Assembly: GCA_018136815.1 (NCBI GenBank)
Contig: CM030933.1
Location: 7,107,137 to 7,171,136 of the forward strand
Length of the DNA: 64,000 nucleotides
Source: Isochrysis galbana
Taxonomy: Eukaryota > Haptophyta > Isochrysidales > Isochrysidaceae
Reading direction: 5' to 3'
Shown: positions 50,370 through 61,115 of the stretch, in pieces
How the letters are laid out: each line of letters opens with the position of its first letter
Position numbering within the stretch: the first letter of the stretch is position 1
Position numbers and translations under genes: made by a program
Notes under the pieces: model-generated
What the model was told of the DNA's origin: nothing
Databases searched by the model: none
Seen by the model: only the letters and a program-made list of their open reading frames with translations

Positions 50370-52121
50370 ATGCCGATCACAGACGGCATCGCCATCTCGG
50401 CATCGGGCGAGTTTGAGGGGTATGAGATCTTCATCAAGTATCTGCCCAAGACTACCACCGAAGACCAGCTTTCCAGCTTTTTCCACGAGTGCGGCTCCAT
50501 CATCGGTGAGCCGCAGCAGTCGCCATCCGCATCCCACTGCCGACACCACCACCAAATGCCGATACCCCCAAATGGATCGTAGGCTTGCCTCGGCTGCTAA
50601 AAGACGGTCAAGGTGCGTGTAAGGGCTGCGGCTGGATCACATTCCAAGAGCGCAAGGCGTTCGAGGAGGCGCTTTCGTGGAATGGCTGCGCGTTCGGTGG
50701 CCGACATCTGCAGATCTCCAAAGGCAAGGCAGCCCACACTGGTTTTCGACCAAGCTTGCAGGCAGCAGGGACTCACACGCCAGCGATGCTCAACGAGGTA
50801 AGTAGAGTCTACTCTGTTGGCTGCCCACTAACCGTCATTTTCTGGCGAATTCACACACAAGCAGTGCAAGAGATGTTACACACGCCTAGTTAGTGGCACC
50901 AAGGCCCTTCTCATGGTCATGTGAGCTGCTGATCCTATCCAATTCCAGGTAATCGAGATGTTGGTGAAGTCCAATCCGCATGGTGTCGTGGTGGATGGGA
51001 CGTACGGCCGTGGAGGCCACACTCGTGGTATGCTCGGTGCTCTATCTCCACGTGGCCAATTGCATGCCTTCGACATGGACGGAGAGGCAATCGAGAATGC
51101 CAAGGCCCTCGCCTCGGAGGACCAGCGCTTTCGAATCCACCACTCACCTTTTTCTGCCATGGGCAGAGTTCTCGAGCCGTTGGTCACATCAAGCGTCCAG
51201 GGGGTAGGCGGTGTGTCTGGAGTCTTGTTCGATCTCGGTATTTCTTCACCTCAGTTCGACGAAGCTCACCGTGGCTTCCGGCCTGAGGCTGACGGCCCAC
51301 TCGATCTTCGATTCGATCAATCGCGCGGTGAGACGGCACACCAATTTCTCATGCGTGCCGAGCGCTCAGAGCTTATCCGTATTCTCTCTCAATTTGGTGA
51401 AACTACCGATGCTGTCGCGGCTCGACGAATTGCCGATGCCATCTGTGTTGCACGAGACGATGGTTCTCTTCCGGAACGCACCAAGGAGTTCGCCGCACTA
51501 ATTGCCAGAGCGAAGGGCTTTGAGTACCAGGCAATGCATCCGGCAAAGCTCACATTCCAAGCTTTACGTATCCACTTAAACGACGAGTTTGGAGAGTGCC
51601 GGCGTGGCTTAGAAGCCGCATTCGAGTTGTTGGAACCTGGTGGCCGTATTGGCGTGATCACGTGGAAACATTCGGAATGTAGCCTTGTTGTCGATTTTTG
51701 CCGCGCTCACGAGGCAGTAAGTGACCAGTCGCCGCAGATGCAGTATTACCGCACACGAGTCCAGGAAACGTTGGATGCGGAATGGGCCGTCCAGATGGAG
51801 CACACTATCAGGCCATCGGCGGAAGAACTGCAGAAGAACTCGCGCTCGCGCTCGGCGGTTCTGCACATTTTGAAGAAGGTGCGCGCCCCGACCATGGCGC
51901 AGCTCGAGGCGAAGCTCTACCCGCTTATGCGATGGGAGTCGCCCTCAACACTCAATAGTGGGAATGCGGTCAATGGGGGTGAGAAGACCAGTTGTGGTGG
52001 TCTGAACAAGGAGTGCAAGGCACGCAAGAAGCCTTTAAAGGGCGCCATATCCAAGGAAAAGCACAAGAAGGACAAGAAAGACAAGAAGAAAACGAAGAAG
52101 GGAAAGACGGGAGTCAACTGA
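50370..52121 (+). CDS. RRM domain fused to RsmH (MraW) rRNA m4C methyltransferase
   Basis: Three exons (50370-50505, 50583-50797, 50949-52121) with introns of 77 and 151 bases give 507 residues. Residues 17-100 form an RNA-recognition motif: RNP2 EIFIKYL and RNP1 KGCGWITF. Straight after it, THTPAMLNE at the end of exon 2 joins VIEMLVK in exon 3, reconstituting the RsmH N-terminus. Next come the SAM loop VDGTYGRGGHTRGML, the family signature DLGISSPQFDEAHRGF with DGPLDLRFD, and FQALRIHLNDE. RsmH methylates N4 of the cytidine equivalent to C1402 in bacterial-type 16S rRNA, so an organelle ribosome is the likely target. The C-terminus is a lysine-rich tail. ATG 50370 was chosen because it precedes the complete RRM. 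No clear targeting peptide is seen, so a further 5' exon is possible. Confidence 0.88.
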
Positions 52122-52720
52122 CAAATCGGGAGTACGGAAATGGGAGTACAGGCGACTCAGGGCGCAGCGCAGCACGGAGTAGGGAGAAGGGCGAGTAATT
52201 ATCATTAGCTTTTAGGCACCAGTGCTACCCATATTGCCCGACCGGAAGGGAGAGGCTCGCCTGCTCCTAGGGCCCCAAAACATCAAGCGGGTAGTTAATG
52301 TGAAGCTGTTATGAAACAGCCTAATCTTATGATTGATCATTGGTCGTTCATGGCGCACCTCCCCCCCTCCCCTCCCCATCCTACCCTGACCGCCCCTCAT
52401 GGCTCATGGGGGAGTATTGGCCCGGCAAGAGAGAAGGTGCAACTCGAGCTTCCCTTTTTTTGTCACACCCCCCCGTGTTTATGTCAACCCCCGAGTTAGG
52501 GGCCAAGGTAGGGGTCAGTAGAAATTATATACCGCGAGCTGCGCCACCACGGCGCGAGTGCGCACGCTTTGGACGGAAGATGAGCTCTTGGAGCGAGAGG
52601 GCCTGCGTGCACTCCACCGAGTGTTCGCCGTGTTGGCATCACCTCCTCCGCCCAAAAGTCTCCTGGAGGTCAATCGGCGGTGCACCCTTAAATTTCCACA
52701 ATAGAAAGAAAAACAGTGTT
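52122..52720. other. Intergenic, no feature recognised
   Basis: It contains short C runs and no ORF with recognisable content. CTTAAATTTCCAC at 52688 is repeated at 52807. Confidence 0.4.
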
Positions 52721-52726
52721 CATGTT

Positions 52727-52806
52727 TATTTCTTTTTGCGCGCGGCCAACATTGCCTTCGCTTCGTCGGTGAGCAGCATCTTGTCTGTTTTAGAAAAGCG
52801 CCACCA
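52727..52806 (-). CDS. Small basic ORF end or exon
   Basis: Minus-strand reading gives WWRFSKTDKMLLTDEAKAML followed by a short Lys-rich end and a TAA stop. It could be a last exon after a TTTTAG acceptor at about 52827. It has a protein-like pattern but no family. Confidence 0.25.
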
Positions 52807-52807
52807 C

Positions 52808-53023
52808 TTAAATTTCCACGTTAGATACTAAAATCAGCAGGGTCAGTGCGACTCCCACTCCAGCTCCAACTCCAACTCCGAGTCCTTTATCTTTCATCGC
52901 CGCGTATCCAAACATGATTGACACGATAATGGGTAATAAGGACCAGGCAATAACGGGAACTATTAATTTCTTTAGTTCCTCCACCTCATATTCACCATGC
53001 TTATAGTATAGGTATACCCACAT
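52808..53023 (-). CDS. Small two-helix membrane protein, orphan
   Basis: It encodes 71 residues with two hydrophobic segments (LIVPVIAWSLLPIIVSIMF and a Gly/Val-rich VGVALTLLILV) after a charged start with EYEVEELKK. Codons are A/T-rich compared with the genes around. It has no known family. A viral or mobile-element origin is possible but unproven. Confidence 0.4.
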   Translation of the reverse strand: MWVYLYYKHGEYEVEELKKLIVPVIAWSLLPIIVSIMFGYAAMKDKGLGVGVGAGVGVALTLLILVSNVEI

Positions 53024-53040
53024 GACGTTCCCTTGTTGTT

Positions 53041-53352
53041 ATGCAAGAAAAAAAGTTCACGCTCGAGGAAGCGTGTCCGGCGACGAGCGTGGTGGGCGAC
53101 GGAGGCGGCGACGGGGCCCGTGGTGGCAAGGACCGAGGCGGCTGGATTGTGGTGACGGAGCTTGTGGGGGCAATGGACAGTGGTGGCGGCGGCAGTGATG
53201 GCAGTGGCGATATCGGCGTCGACGACAGTGATGGCGTCGTCGCTGGCGATGGCATCGGCGGTGCGGACGGCGGTAATGAGGGCGGTGGCATCTCAGAATT
53301 GAGGAAATTTGAGGATTTTTTTCGGGAGAAAGTTCCCAATACACCCAACTAG
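53041..53352 (+). CDS. Gly/Asp-rich low-complexity ORF
   Basis: It encodes 103 residues dominated by short GDG/GGG repeats, ending in a charged stretch (SELRKFEDFFREKVPN). Irregular GGCGATGGC-type repeats make both strands open, so coding is doubtful. Confidence 0.2.
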   Translation: MQEKKFTLEEACPATSVVGDGGGDGARGGKDRGGWIVVTELVGAMDSGGGGSDGSGDIGVDDSDGVVAGDGIGGADGGNEGGGISELRKFEDFFREKVPNTPN

Positions 53353-53454
53353 GACATATCCGGGGCCCATTAGGACCCGGACCCCCCCCTTGGGCCCCCA
53401 CAACAAAACGTAATCGAAAATTGACAAAAGACGCTAAAATCGCAAAAGCTTGAA

Positions 53455-54819
53455 AAGCTCAACTTCGAACCGATGCCGGGCGCGCTGCGTGGCCGTTTTC
53501 GACGATCCATCCGGATGGGGGACCCCACCAGATACCAAATACGCATATCCCACCCGGATGGTCACGCCAATCGGGCAGGCCGCGCGCCGAACCCTCGTCG
53601 AAATCACCCATCCGCCGAGCCCATTGAACGTTGAGCGTTGAGCTGTCGCCGAGGGAGGCCCGGAGAGCCCAACTTCGAACCGATGCCGGGCGCGCTGCGT
53701 GGCCGTTTTCGACGATCCATCCGGATGGGGGACCCCACCAGATACCAAATACGCATATCCCACCCGGATGGTCACGCCAATCGGGCAGGCCGCGCGCCGA
53801 ACCCTCGTCGAAATCACCCATCCGCCGAGCCCATGAGCCCATTGAACGTTGAGCTGTCGCCGAGGGAGGCCCGGAGAGCCCAACTTCGAACCGATGCCGG
53901 GCGCGCTGCGTGGCCGTTTTCGACGATCCATCCGGATGGGGGACCCCACCAGATACCAAATACGCATATCCCACCCGGATGGTCACGCCAATCGGGCAGG
54001 CCGCGCGCCGAACCCTCGTCGAAATCACCCATCCGCCGAGCCCATGAGCCCATTGAACGTTGAGCTGTCGCCGAGGGAGGCCCGGAGAGCCCAACTTCGA
54101 ACCGATGCCGGGCGCGCTGCGTGGCCGTTTTCGACGATCCATCCGGATGGGGGACCCCACCAGATACCAAATACGCATATCCCACCCGGATGGTCACGCC
54201 AATCGGGCAGGCCGCGCGCCGAACCCTCGTCGAAATCACCCATCCGCCGACCGCCGAGCCCATTGAACGTTGAGCCGTCGCCGAGGGAGGCCCGGAGAGC
54301 CCAACTTCGAACCGATGCCGGGCGCGCTGCGTGGCCGTTTTCGACGATCCATCCGGATGGGGGACCCCACCAGATACCAAATACGCATATCCCACCCGGA
54401 TGGTCACGCCAATCGGGCAGGCCGCGCGCCGAACCCTCGTCGAAATCACCCATCCGCCGAGCCCATGAGCCCATTGAACGTTGAGCTGTCGCCGAGGGAG
54501 GCCCGGAGAGCCCAACTTCGAACCGATGCCGGGCGCGCTGCGTGGCCGTTTTCGACGATCCATCCGGATGGGGGACCCCACCAGATACCAAATACGCATA
54601 TCCCACCCGGATGGTCACGCCAATCGGGCAGGCCGCGCGCCGAACCCTCGTCGAAATCACCCATCCGCCGACCGCCGAGCCCATTGAACGTTGAGCCGTC
54701 GCCGAGGGAGGCCCGGAGAGCCCAACTTCGAACCGATGCCGGGCGCGCTGCGTGGCCGTTTTCGACGATCCATCCGGATGGGGGACCCCACCAGATACCA
54801 AATACGCATATCCCACCCG
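53455..54819. repeat. Satellite array, 210/211-base unit, about 6.5 copies
   Basis: AACTTCGAACCGATGCCGG recurs at 53461, 53671, 53882, 54093, 54303, 54514 and 54724, so spacings are 210, 211, 211, 210, 211 and 210. Units are nearly identical except for a short variable segment before AACGTTGAG. The variants alternate (GAGCCCATGAGCCC versus CGACCGCCGAGCCC) over the last four units, giving a two-unit higher-order pattern of 421 bases. Since 421 is not a multiple of three, the long open frames across it do not encode a repeat protein. The last unit is cut after GCATATCCCACCCG. Confidence 0.95.
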
Positions 54820-55372
54820 CTAAAAAGAAAACAAGCACATATGGATGACAACAAAAAATCACCTGGCCCTTTTTTGACGGAACGCGACTTCGCGTGGTAG
54901 GCGGCCAGCACCGCGCGCGCGCGCGAGTCGAGCTCCGACGAGGAGCAAACGTGCTCGTACGCGCACCCCAACTAGCGGAGCGCCTCCAGGGGCACCGGGG
55001 CACCTCCATCCTTGAGGAGTCGGTGCCAATCGTGCGCGCCAAATGGCTGGGCGAAAATCGCGTAACAGTTTGAATCTCCGATGGGGCACGCACCAAGAAA
55101 AAAAGTTTCGTTACACGTCTGTAGAGTTTCATTGTCTCCGGGACCTGATGATCCTGGCCTGAAAAATGCTATTATATTGTTGTTATTGTTATGTTTATTT
55201 ACGACACATATATATTCGAGTATGGTTGTAAATGTAAACGGACTATGGATATTTGATGGCTCAACTTGAGTGATGTCCCATATTCGACGGAACGCGACCT
55301 CTGGCGAGTCCGGCCAGCCACCCAAACTTGCAGAAAAACTTCTAGAAGTATTGGCCTGGCCCTAAACGGCAC
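54820..55372 (-). pseudogene. Unrecognised coding remnant with in-frame stop, and repeat F
   Basis: On the minus strand 55325-54972 reads NETFFLGACPIGDSNCYAIF, FGAHDWHRLLKDGGAPVPLE, stops at TAG, then continues in the same frame with LGCAYEHVCSSSELDSRARA to about 54870. It reads like a real protein interrupted once. No family is recognised. The repeat F core (GACGGAACGCGAC) lies at 54877 and 55285. Confidence 0.35.
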
Positions 55373-55374
55373 TC

Positions 55375-55560
55375 CTATAGATAGATCGTATTGTCGCGTA
55401 TTGCGTATTCGCTCGCCTTTAGCCACTTGAATCGTTTGAAGTCACCGGGGGGGCTTTTGCGCCGGAGCGAACCCATCCTGAGTCCCTCGAATTTATTCTC
55501 GTTGGGCTTTCCGCTGGTCGCCTTCGCGAATCGGAATCGGCCGACTCATGTTAATTAAGG
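55375..55560 (-). pseudogene. LINE ORF2 fragment
   Basis: The minus strand encodes PNENKFEGLRMGSLRRK and KRFKWLKASEYAI, homologous to the segment at 6300-6400 of the LINE copy and typical of the stretch before LGVPL in LINE reverse transcriptases. Confidence 0.6.
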
Positions 55561-55926
55561 AGCATCTCAACATCTCACATCTCAACTGCTTGACCATATT
55601 CGACAGATGCTAGCCGCTAGCCCGACGCATTGGCGCCTTCGCCGTGGATCCGACCAGTCCGAATCATACTCACGTCATGGAGGTGAAGTTTGCCCCTCAA
55701 CCCTGGAGTACAACCGCATCCCACCTCCGAGGCACAGACCGACTGACCAACCGATACACCATGAGGGCTCCCACGCGGCGTCGCGGCGTTCGCGTTTTCT
55801 ATTTGGGTACTACCACGACTGAAATTTCTTCAAGTACTTCTATGTTTTAAAATGGTAGGAGTAGATTATCCCCAAACAATCGGGCGAGCAAGCGTCAGGA
55901 GACGAGAGAGTGCGGCGCACGGCGCC

Positions 55927-57006
55927 ATGGCTTCCAAGCCGTGCCTTCTGCGGCTGCAGAAGGAGTACCAACGGCTCAGCCGGGAGCCCGTGCCCAACAT
56001 CGTGGCTGAGCCCAAGCCGAATAATATCCTCGAGTGGCACTTTGTCATCTCCGGCCCTGCCGACACACCGTATGCGGGTGGGCAGTATCACGGGAAACTC
56101 ATTTTCCCATCCGACTATCCATACAAGCCGCCTGCCATCATGATGCTGACGCCGAACGGCCGGTTCAACACAAATACCCGCCTCTGTCTCTCCATGAGTG
56201 ATTTTCATCCCGAATCGTGAGTCTCTAGATGGGACGTTTTTGGAAACGTCTGAAAAGTCCTGCGATGACAGCCACTACACCTAGAAGTCTCGCTTAGATG
56301 TGGCCATGGGATTTGGGGATCTCCTTAGGAGGCGAATCATATTTGTCTTCTGTCACATCAGCAAATAACCCTTCTCAATGTTGGACCCACGTTCGATGTG
56401 ACGGCATTGAGAGGACCGTTTGCGGCCCTTGCTTTCAGGTGGGTCCCGGCATGGTCCGTTGGAACTATCCTCAATGGGGTTCTATCATTCATGCTTGAGG
56501 TGTGCGCTGCGCCGGAGGCTCTAAACTTCTTGATCGGCTAGTCGCCCATTACAATGAGCACATGCCGATAGCAGGGGCACTTCTCACTCATCAGGTTCCC
56601 TCTCTCCACCCGGACAGTCCACGCCTACAGTTGGATCAGTGGAAAAGAGTCTAGCAGAAAGACAAGCTCTCGCTCGCGCCTCGTTTGCATTCAATAGGAA
56701 AACGGCCATCTTTTGCGAACTGTAAGCAAAGGCGCCCAGCTACAGCTCCCATGCCCCTGTCTACACATTCTTGCGACACAAAGCCCACGCACTTTTTAAT
56801 ACTTCTAAGTCGCTCTCTTTTATGACAGGTTTCCACATTTGGTGAGCTCACCGGATGAGGAAGAAGCTCCACCAACGAGCTCACTTGGAAACGACGCGAA
56901 TGGGAATGAGGAGGGAGGCTTCTTGAACGTATCGACGGTGGTAATAGCTGCAGCTGTACTTGCGATTGCTATGGGCGGCCTTGCGGTGAGCCAGCACTTG
57001 CAATGA
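55927..57006 (+). CDS. UBE2J: Ubiquitin-conjugating enzyme E2 J type (UBC6-like), tail-anchored
   Basis: Four exons (55927-56216, 56439-56499, 56618-56721, 56829-57006) with GT-AG introns of 222, 118 and 107 bases join perfectly into 210 residues. The UBC fold reads from LLRLQKEYQRL through NNILEWHFVISGP, YHGKLIFPSDYPYKPP and TPNGRFNTNTRLCLSMSDFH, with the catalytic cysteine at residue 87. Exon 2 gives WVPAWSVGTILNGVLSFMLE and exon 3 the family-specific FAFNRKTAIFCELFP. The C-terminus has an acidic linker and a single hydrophobic anchor (VVIAAAVLAIAMGG) with a short tail. UBC6/UBE2J enzymes sit in the ER membrane and transfer ubiquitin in ER-associated degradation. Some algae also have plastid-complex versions, but there is no targeting signal here. 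Confidence 0.95.
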
Positions 57007-57320
57007 GACGCGCCATGGACAGTTGATTCATCATAGTCACCACATGGTGGATTTGAGTGGCGCGGTGTATTGCACATAGAATCGATACTCGGCGACTCAA
57101 GCCGTGTTCGACATGAATCTTGGCCGAAGAATGGTGAGCATAAGGATTACGTATGCTGAGGCGCCTCATGCCCTGCGGAAACGCTATCTGTGTGCAACGG
57201 TTCGTGTCGAATTCGTCATTGTTGACACCAAGACTTGGGCGGAGTGGTATAGAACAAAGATGCGGATGAAGCATTGGGACAATAATGATTGCGTTCTGAA
57301 TCTGAATGTGAGTCTGAAAA
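57007..57320. other. Spacer with small ORF
   Basis: A frame from 57104 begins with a protein-like stretch (RITYAEAPHALRKRYLCATV) but runs into a retroposon. No homology is recognised. Confidence 0.3.
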
Positions 57321-57324
57321 AAAT

Positions 57325-57845
57325 TATGTATTTTCTCGCCGCGAACGTGACTCTGGCCCCACTACTCTTGCGCAAGCATTCTACACCCCCACTCGCCCCC
57401 GGCCCTTCCCCCTTCCCCCGCCGCACCGCCGCATGCTGGGCGACTCCCCCCGTGCACTACTCGCTACTAGGGGGATATTTTAATATTATTGAGCGTTAGT
57501 ACCGTAACTAACTTTATAGTTGGTTGCGATGGAGCGCGCCGCCGAGCCCCTCCTCTCCGTCGGGTCCCCCGCCGAGGGCGGCCCCCCTGCCCCCCTCTTT
57601 TGACGGAACGCGACTTAAGGAAGAGAATGCCGACGCAAGAGAGCGACCACAGGACGACGGACGGTCCGACGGGGCGACAATTACGCACAGGAATGAGGAA
57701 GGAATCTTTCGAAAACCCCATTGACCATTGACCCTCACTTATAAAAGTAGGAAGTAGGTTGGACTACTAGGGTGATAGGGGATAGGGCTAAAGGGCTTAG
57801 ATATTAGAGCTATATGGTCCGGTGGCACGGCCCCCCGCCCTCCGG
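57325..57845 (-). mobile_element. Retroposon fragment split by a nested insertion
   Basis: 57325-57476 and 57777-57845 together match the 3' half of the 5305-6060 element (CTACACCCCCACT, GTGCACTACT, GGGCTTAGATAT, ATGGTCCGGTGGC). The interruption is the element at 57477-57763. Confidence 0.75.
57477..57763 (-). mobile_element. Nested hairpin-start retroposon (287 bases)
   Basis: It is flanked by CTACTAGGGGGAT (57464-57476) and CTACTAGGGTGAT (57764-57776), 12 of 13 matching. On the minus strand it starts TCCAACCTACTTCC, TACTTTTATAAGTG, then GGTCAATGG, and ends AATAATATTAAAAT. A second, oppositely directed hairpin start (stem TAACTAAC, loop TTTATA, stem GTTGGTTG, ATG at 57528) lies inside its left end, so the insert has 5'-type ends at both sides. 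Confidence 0.7.
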
Positions 57846-58014
57846 TGTTCTAGTTTTCAAAATGAAATAGTTAATGTTATATCCTAGCCAACCCCACTAG
57901 CTAATTGGACACAACGTTTCAGTCCCAGATTCCCGCCATGCCTGACGCCTGACGAGCCAGAGCCAGGTCTCCGAATGATACATGATACCGGATACCGGAG
58001 GGGAGGGATGGAGA

Positions 58015-58367
58015 GAAGCAAAAATATTCTTGAAGATGCCTACTACTCTGCTAGGTGCACTCCCTTCCCGGGGCCTCCGTTGGACATCGCCCCTGCCCCT
58101 CGTACGCTCCGCTTTCCGCTTCCCCCCTCTTTTCTTTGTCTTCGGTTTCGGAGGGTCGGCTCATGTCTCATGTGCTCTACTTTGGAGTTTGGAGCCTTCT
58201 TTGGGCCTAGCTTTGGGGGAGGGGGGGGGCGGTGCGTTGCCGGTGCGTTCTAATGCGCCATTTTGTGGGAGCCCAGCCAAACGGCCTCCCCCATGGGTGG
58301 GAGGCATGGAGAGAGGGGGGGGACTCGTGTCCCCCCATGGGTGACCTAAGTATAAACTTAGTTAGTT
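58015..58367 (-). mobile_element. Short LINE-derived retroposon
   Basis: The minus-strand 5' end is stem AACTAAG, loop TTTATA, stem CTTAGGT, then CACCC and ATG at 58338. The 3' end has AGTAGGCATCTTCA then AATATTTTTG, like the LINE terminus. It contains the LINE 3'-UTR block (CTTTGTCTTCGGTTTCGG). Bases 58368-58781 hold no gene. Confidence 0.65.
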
Positions 58368-58781
58368 GAAGACAAAGGAATGAGGGAGGGAGCGGGGAGG
58401 GGAGTGCGCGAGGGGTAAGGGCGTTGGCGACGGTCTCCTGGTCGTGGGAAGTGTACTGGCACTAGTAGCGGTAGCCGGCAGCAATTCAAGAGTCAAGAGG
58501 TTTTTTTTGGTCTAGGATGGAAGCCGGCGATTGAAGGGCATCACGCCAGCTAGTCTTGCCTTTTCGGTCCACCATCACTTGCCTCCATCCCGGTGGCTCA
58601 TCATGTACATAAGCCACAATAGAAGCGGTGAATGTTGGGCACCTCCCGCCATCCAGCCGTTCACTTACCGCAAATGGCGATTGGAGAACGATGCCAACGC
58701 GTGCCGTGCCTTGTTCAGTCGAGTATGATGTGATCTACTACTACGTCTTAGTGTCATGGTCTTCTCAGTGTCTTCACCCTC

Positions 58782-59892
58782 TCAGACGGCGTCTTTTGGC
58801 AAACTGCGAAATTTAGGGAATGCTTTGCCTGGCGGGTACGCCAGCCAATTGCGTTCATCCCACTGTACGCCGCCTTCACGCCCTTCAACAATATGCAGTT
58901 GGAATGTGTGCCGGGATTTTTCCGAAACATTTGGGAGCGAGCAGTGGTCGACCTGTGGCATGGGGAGACCAAATCGCTCAACCGATAGGACATCCTGGGA
59001 ACTAGCTCCGTAAGGCGGGAGGTTCGTACCACTAGTTCAGGCGTGCGTGGTATGTCAGCAGGCGCACCTGACCATGTATGACGACCAGATCTCCTGGCCC
59101 TGCGATGACTGGGACGAAGCCAAGCTCTGCAGGATCAGCTACCCCCTCTGGCATCCCCCCCTCCCACTTGCTAGCCTCCGCCTTCTCGCTTCCGGGCAGC
59201 TTCACGAAGGTCATTTTGCCCTCACCAGGCCTGCCACCAGGGTTTTGAGACACGGGGACATCACGAGCGAAATGCCGGCGCAACGGCTCCGCATGCGACC
59301 CCGGGCGGGCCCACAAACAGCCGTTAGTCTCGTCCGCCTTTTCGAGAGCCAGCCACAAGCCAATGCATGATGGTGGGTCTGTCCGCAAGAAGCTCGAGTC
59401 TTGGTGGGGAGTAACCGGCGCGCCTATGCGCGGTTGCTTGAAGATATACATGCTCTGAACGAGGTCGGGCGACCGCATCCCCAGCGCATTCACCAGCTCC
59501 TGAACTTTTGAGGACTGCACATATTTGTGGAACTCAGGCACAAGCTCATGTAGCGCGTGTCCAACCTTGTTGAGGGCGGTAGACTTTTCCACCCCGGGGC
59601 GCAAGGCGCCAGTGGAGTCGTCGGCAGCGCCAGGCTCGAGGAAGAAACGCACCTTATCGGCCGACGAGAGGAAATAATCATCAGATCCCTGTGCTCCCTC
59701 CTGTTCACCATCAGTGCGGAAGATACTCAGCTTCTCATTGGCCGCGCCAGGCGTCCACTGGTCGATCAGCCGGGCCATTGCGGCGAGCATGCCCTCACAC
59801 TCGGCCTTGGATGCGAAGCTGCGTAGCACCACGTAACCATCCCGCTCGAACGCGGCCACCGATTCCGAGAGAGCCGGCGCGGCACTTCCCAT
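58782..59892 (-). CDS. Phytanoyl-CoA dioxygenase domain protein (PHYHD1-like)
   Basis: Two exons (59892-59068 and 58952-58782) are joined by a 115-base intron with CAG|GTGCGC donor and CCACAG acceptor, phase 0, giving 331 residues. The iron-binding HxD is H163-Q-D165 in VTPHQDSSF. The distal His and the 2-oxoglutarate Arg come from exon 2 in HGQVDHCSLPNVSEKSR (H278, R289). The start AFERDGYVVLRSF and the ending NWLAYPPGKAFP match the PHYHD1 group. These are Fe(II)/2-oxoglutarate oxygenases; PHYHD1 itself has no firmly known substrate, so lipid or amine hydroxylation is only inferred. There is no peroxisomal signal at the C-terminus (ends KDAV). Confidence 0.9.
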
Positions 59893-59934
59893 TGCGACGG
59901 CCCGCCCTTCTCTCGCTCCCCCTGATTGCTTTCG

Positions 59935-60590
59935 CTACGGATAGTTTAGTTGTTCGAGCCAGCCTTGCCGGATCGGCGCCCACACACTTTCGCACGCGCC
60001 GCTGAGCAACTGAGCAACCTCCAAGGCGTGTGCGCTCGCCTTGCGCGAACGCTCGATGTACATTGCGCACGCCTTCTCAGCGGGTGAAGCCACTTCAGGG
60101 AGGCCTCGCGGGGCCACCACTGAGTAGGTAGATAGGCACAGGATCGCACGGCCGAGTATCACTGCCGCATTAGCATGAGTGAACTCTGAACTCTCCCGTC
60201 TCCCGTGCGACCCTGTGCCTTGGCCTCTGCTGCGCTGGACTTGGCGTACGTATGAAGCGCGTATGCATGAGTCCAGCGCAGGCCGCCATCAGGCCGAGCT
60301 TGCACATGAGCCCTGGGCTCAATGCGCTCGCCTCGGCGAACGGCCTCCATGAGGGCCTGAGCACTTCTGGCAGCGCTCGGCAGCGCTCGCCAACGTCCCA
60401 GGGGCTGGCCTCATGGAGGTCGGGCCGTGTCGAATTATCGTATGCCTGCGGCGCGACGGTCGGGGATATGTCACTACCGGACTGTGCGATCCTCGAGATC
60501 AAGCGTGCGACCCACCAGGCACCAAGGGACCTCCCACATCCCTCGCGAGGCGCTTGAGCTTGGGCTCTGCTTGGGCTCCTCACCACTCAC
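59935..60590 (-). CDS. Unrecognised gene fragment, exon order uncertain
   Basis: The last 75 codons (60162-59935) are protein-like (AILCLSTYSVVAPRGLPEVA, CAMYIERSRKASAHALEV) and end in WLEQLNYP. Upstream, reading continues in another frame (WTHAYALHTYAKSSAAEAKA or ARLISRIAQSGSDISP), so one or two introns are likely. No domain is recognised. It lies 42 bases upstream of the dioxygenase gene in the same direction. Confidence 0.35.
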
Positions 60591-60599
60591 CAGCTGGCA

Positions 60600-60827
60600 G
60601 CCATTGCGAAGCCGACAGCCGGCGATCGGCCGACGCGGAACCTCCGCGTTTGTTATGGGGATGCGCCCGTCATTCACTGCTTTGATTCTCCCACGCGCGC
60701 GATCCTCCCATTCTCCCAAAATCCAAAATAGACTTCCCCATGGGCCGGACAAGGCGGGGGAGTGGGGAGTCACTCACCGACTCACCGACGCCATGGACAT
60801 GGATTTTCGTGGGGTAGAGGGGGTTCG

Positions 60828-60865
<38 letters not shown>

Positions 60866-60960
60866 TATGGGGGGCAGGTAAGGGGAGTCCCTGGGGAATC
60901 CTTGGACACCCAGGAGGGGTGGAAAATAGTGGTTAAAAAGCGTGAGTGACCGGCCCATCC
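60600..60960. repeat. Dispersed repeat (family E), second copy, with 36-base poly-G
   Basis: It shares ordered blocks with 10600-10970 (CGCGTTTGTTATGGGGATGC-like start, GAATCCTTGGACACCCAGG, GGTTAAAAAGCGTGAGTGAC). An uninterrupted run of 36 G lies at 60829-60864. It ends about 150 bases before the MKS1 start codon. Confidence 0.7.
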
Positions 60961-61115
60961 CCTAAAAGAAAACCTTTTGTGTTCACCGCCGCGCTCATTT
61001 GGAGCGCGCGCGCTCTCGCAGAAGGAGGCCAACTGCCCGGCCGCTCCGCCTCTGCGCCGCGCGCCGCGCCCCTTGCCTGTCTCTCTTGCTCTCTGGCGGG
61101 CTCGTGTTCGGCGCG

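Noticed and set aside
53459-54599. Several 140-263-residue ORFs repeating the same peptide
   Set aside because: They are open frames through the satellite on both strands; the 421-base super-unit shifts frame, so no repeat protein is maintained.
53455-54819. CRISPR array
   Set aside because: Units are 210 bases and contiguous with no unique spacers, in a eukaryotic genome.
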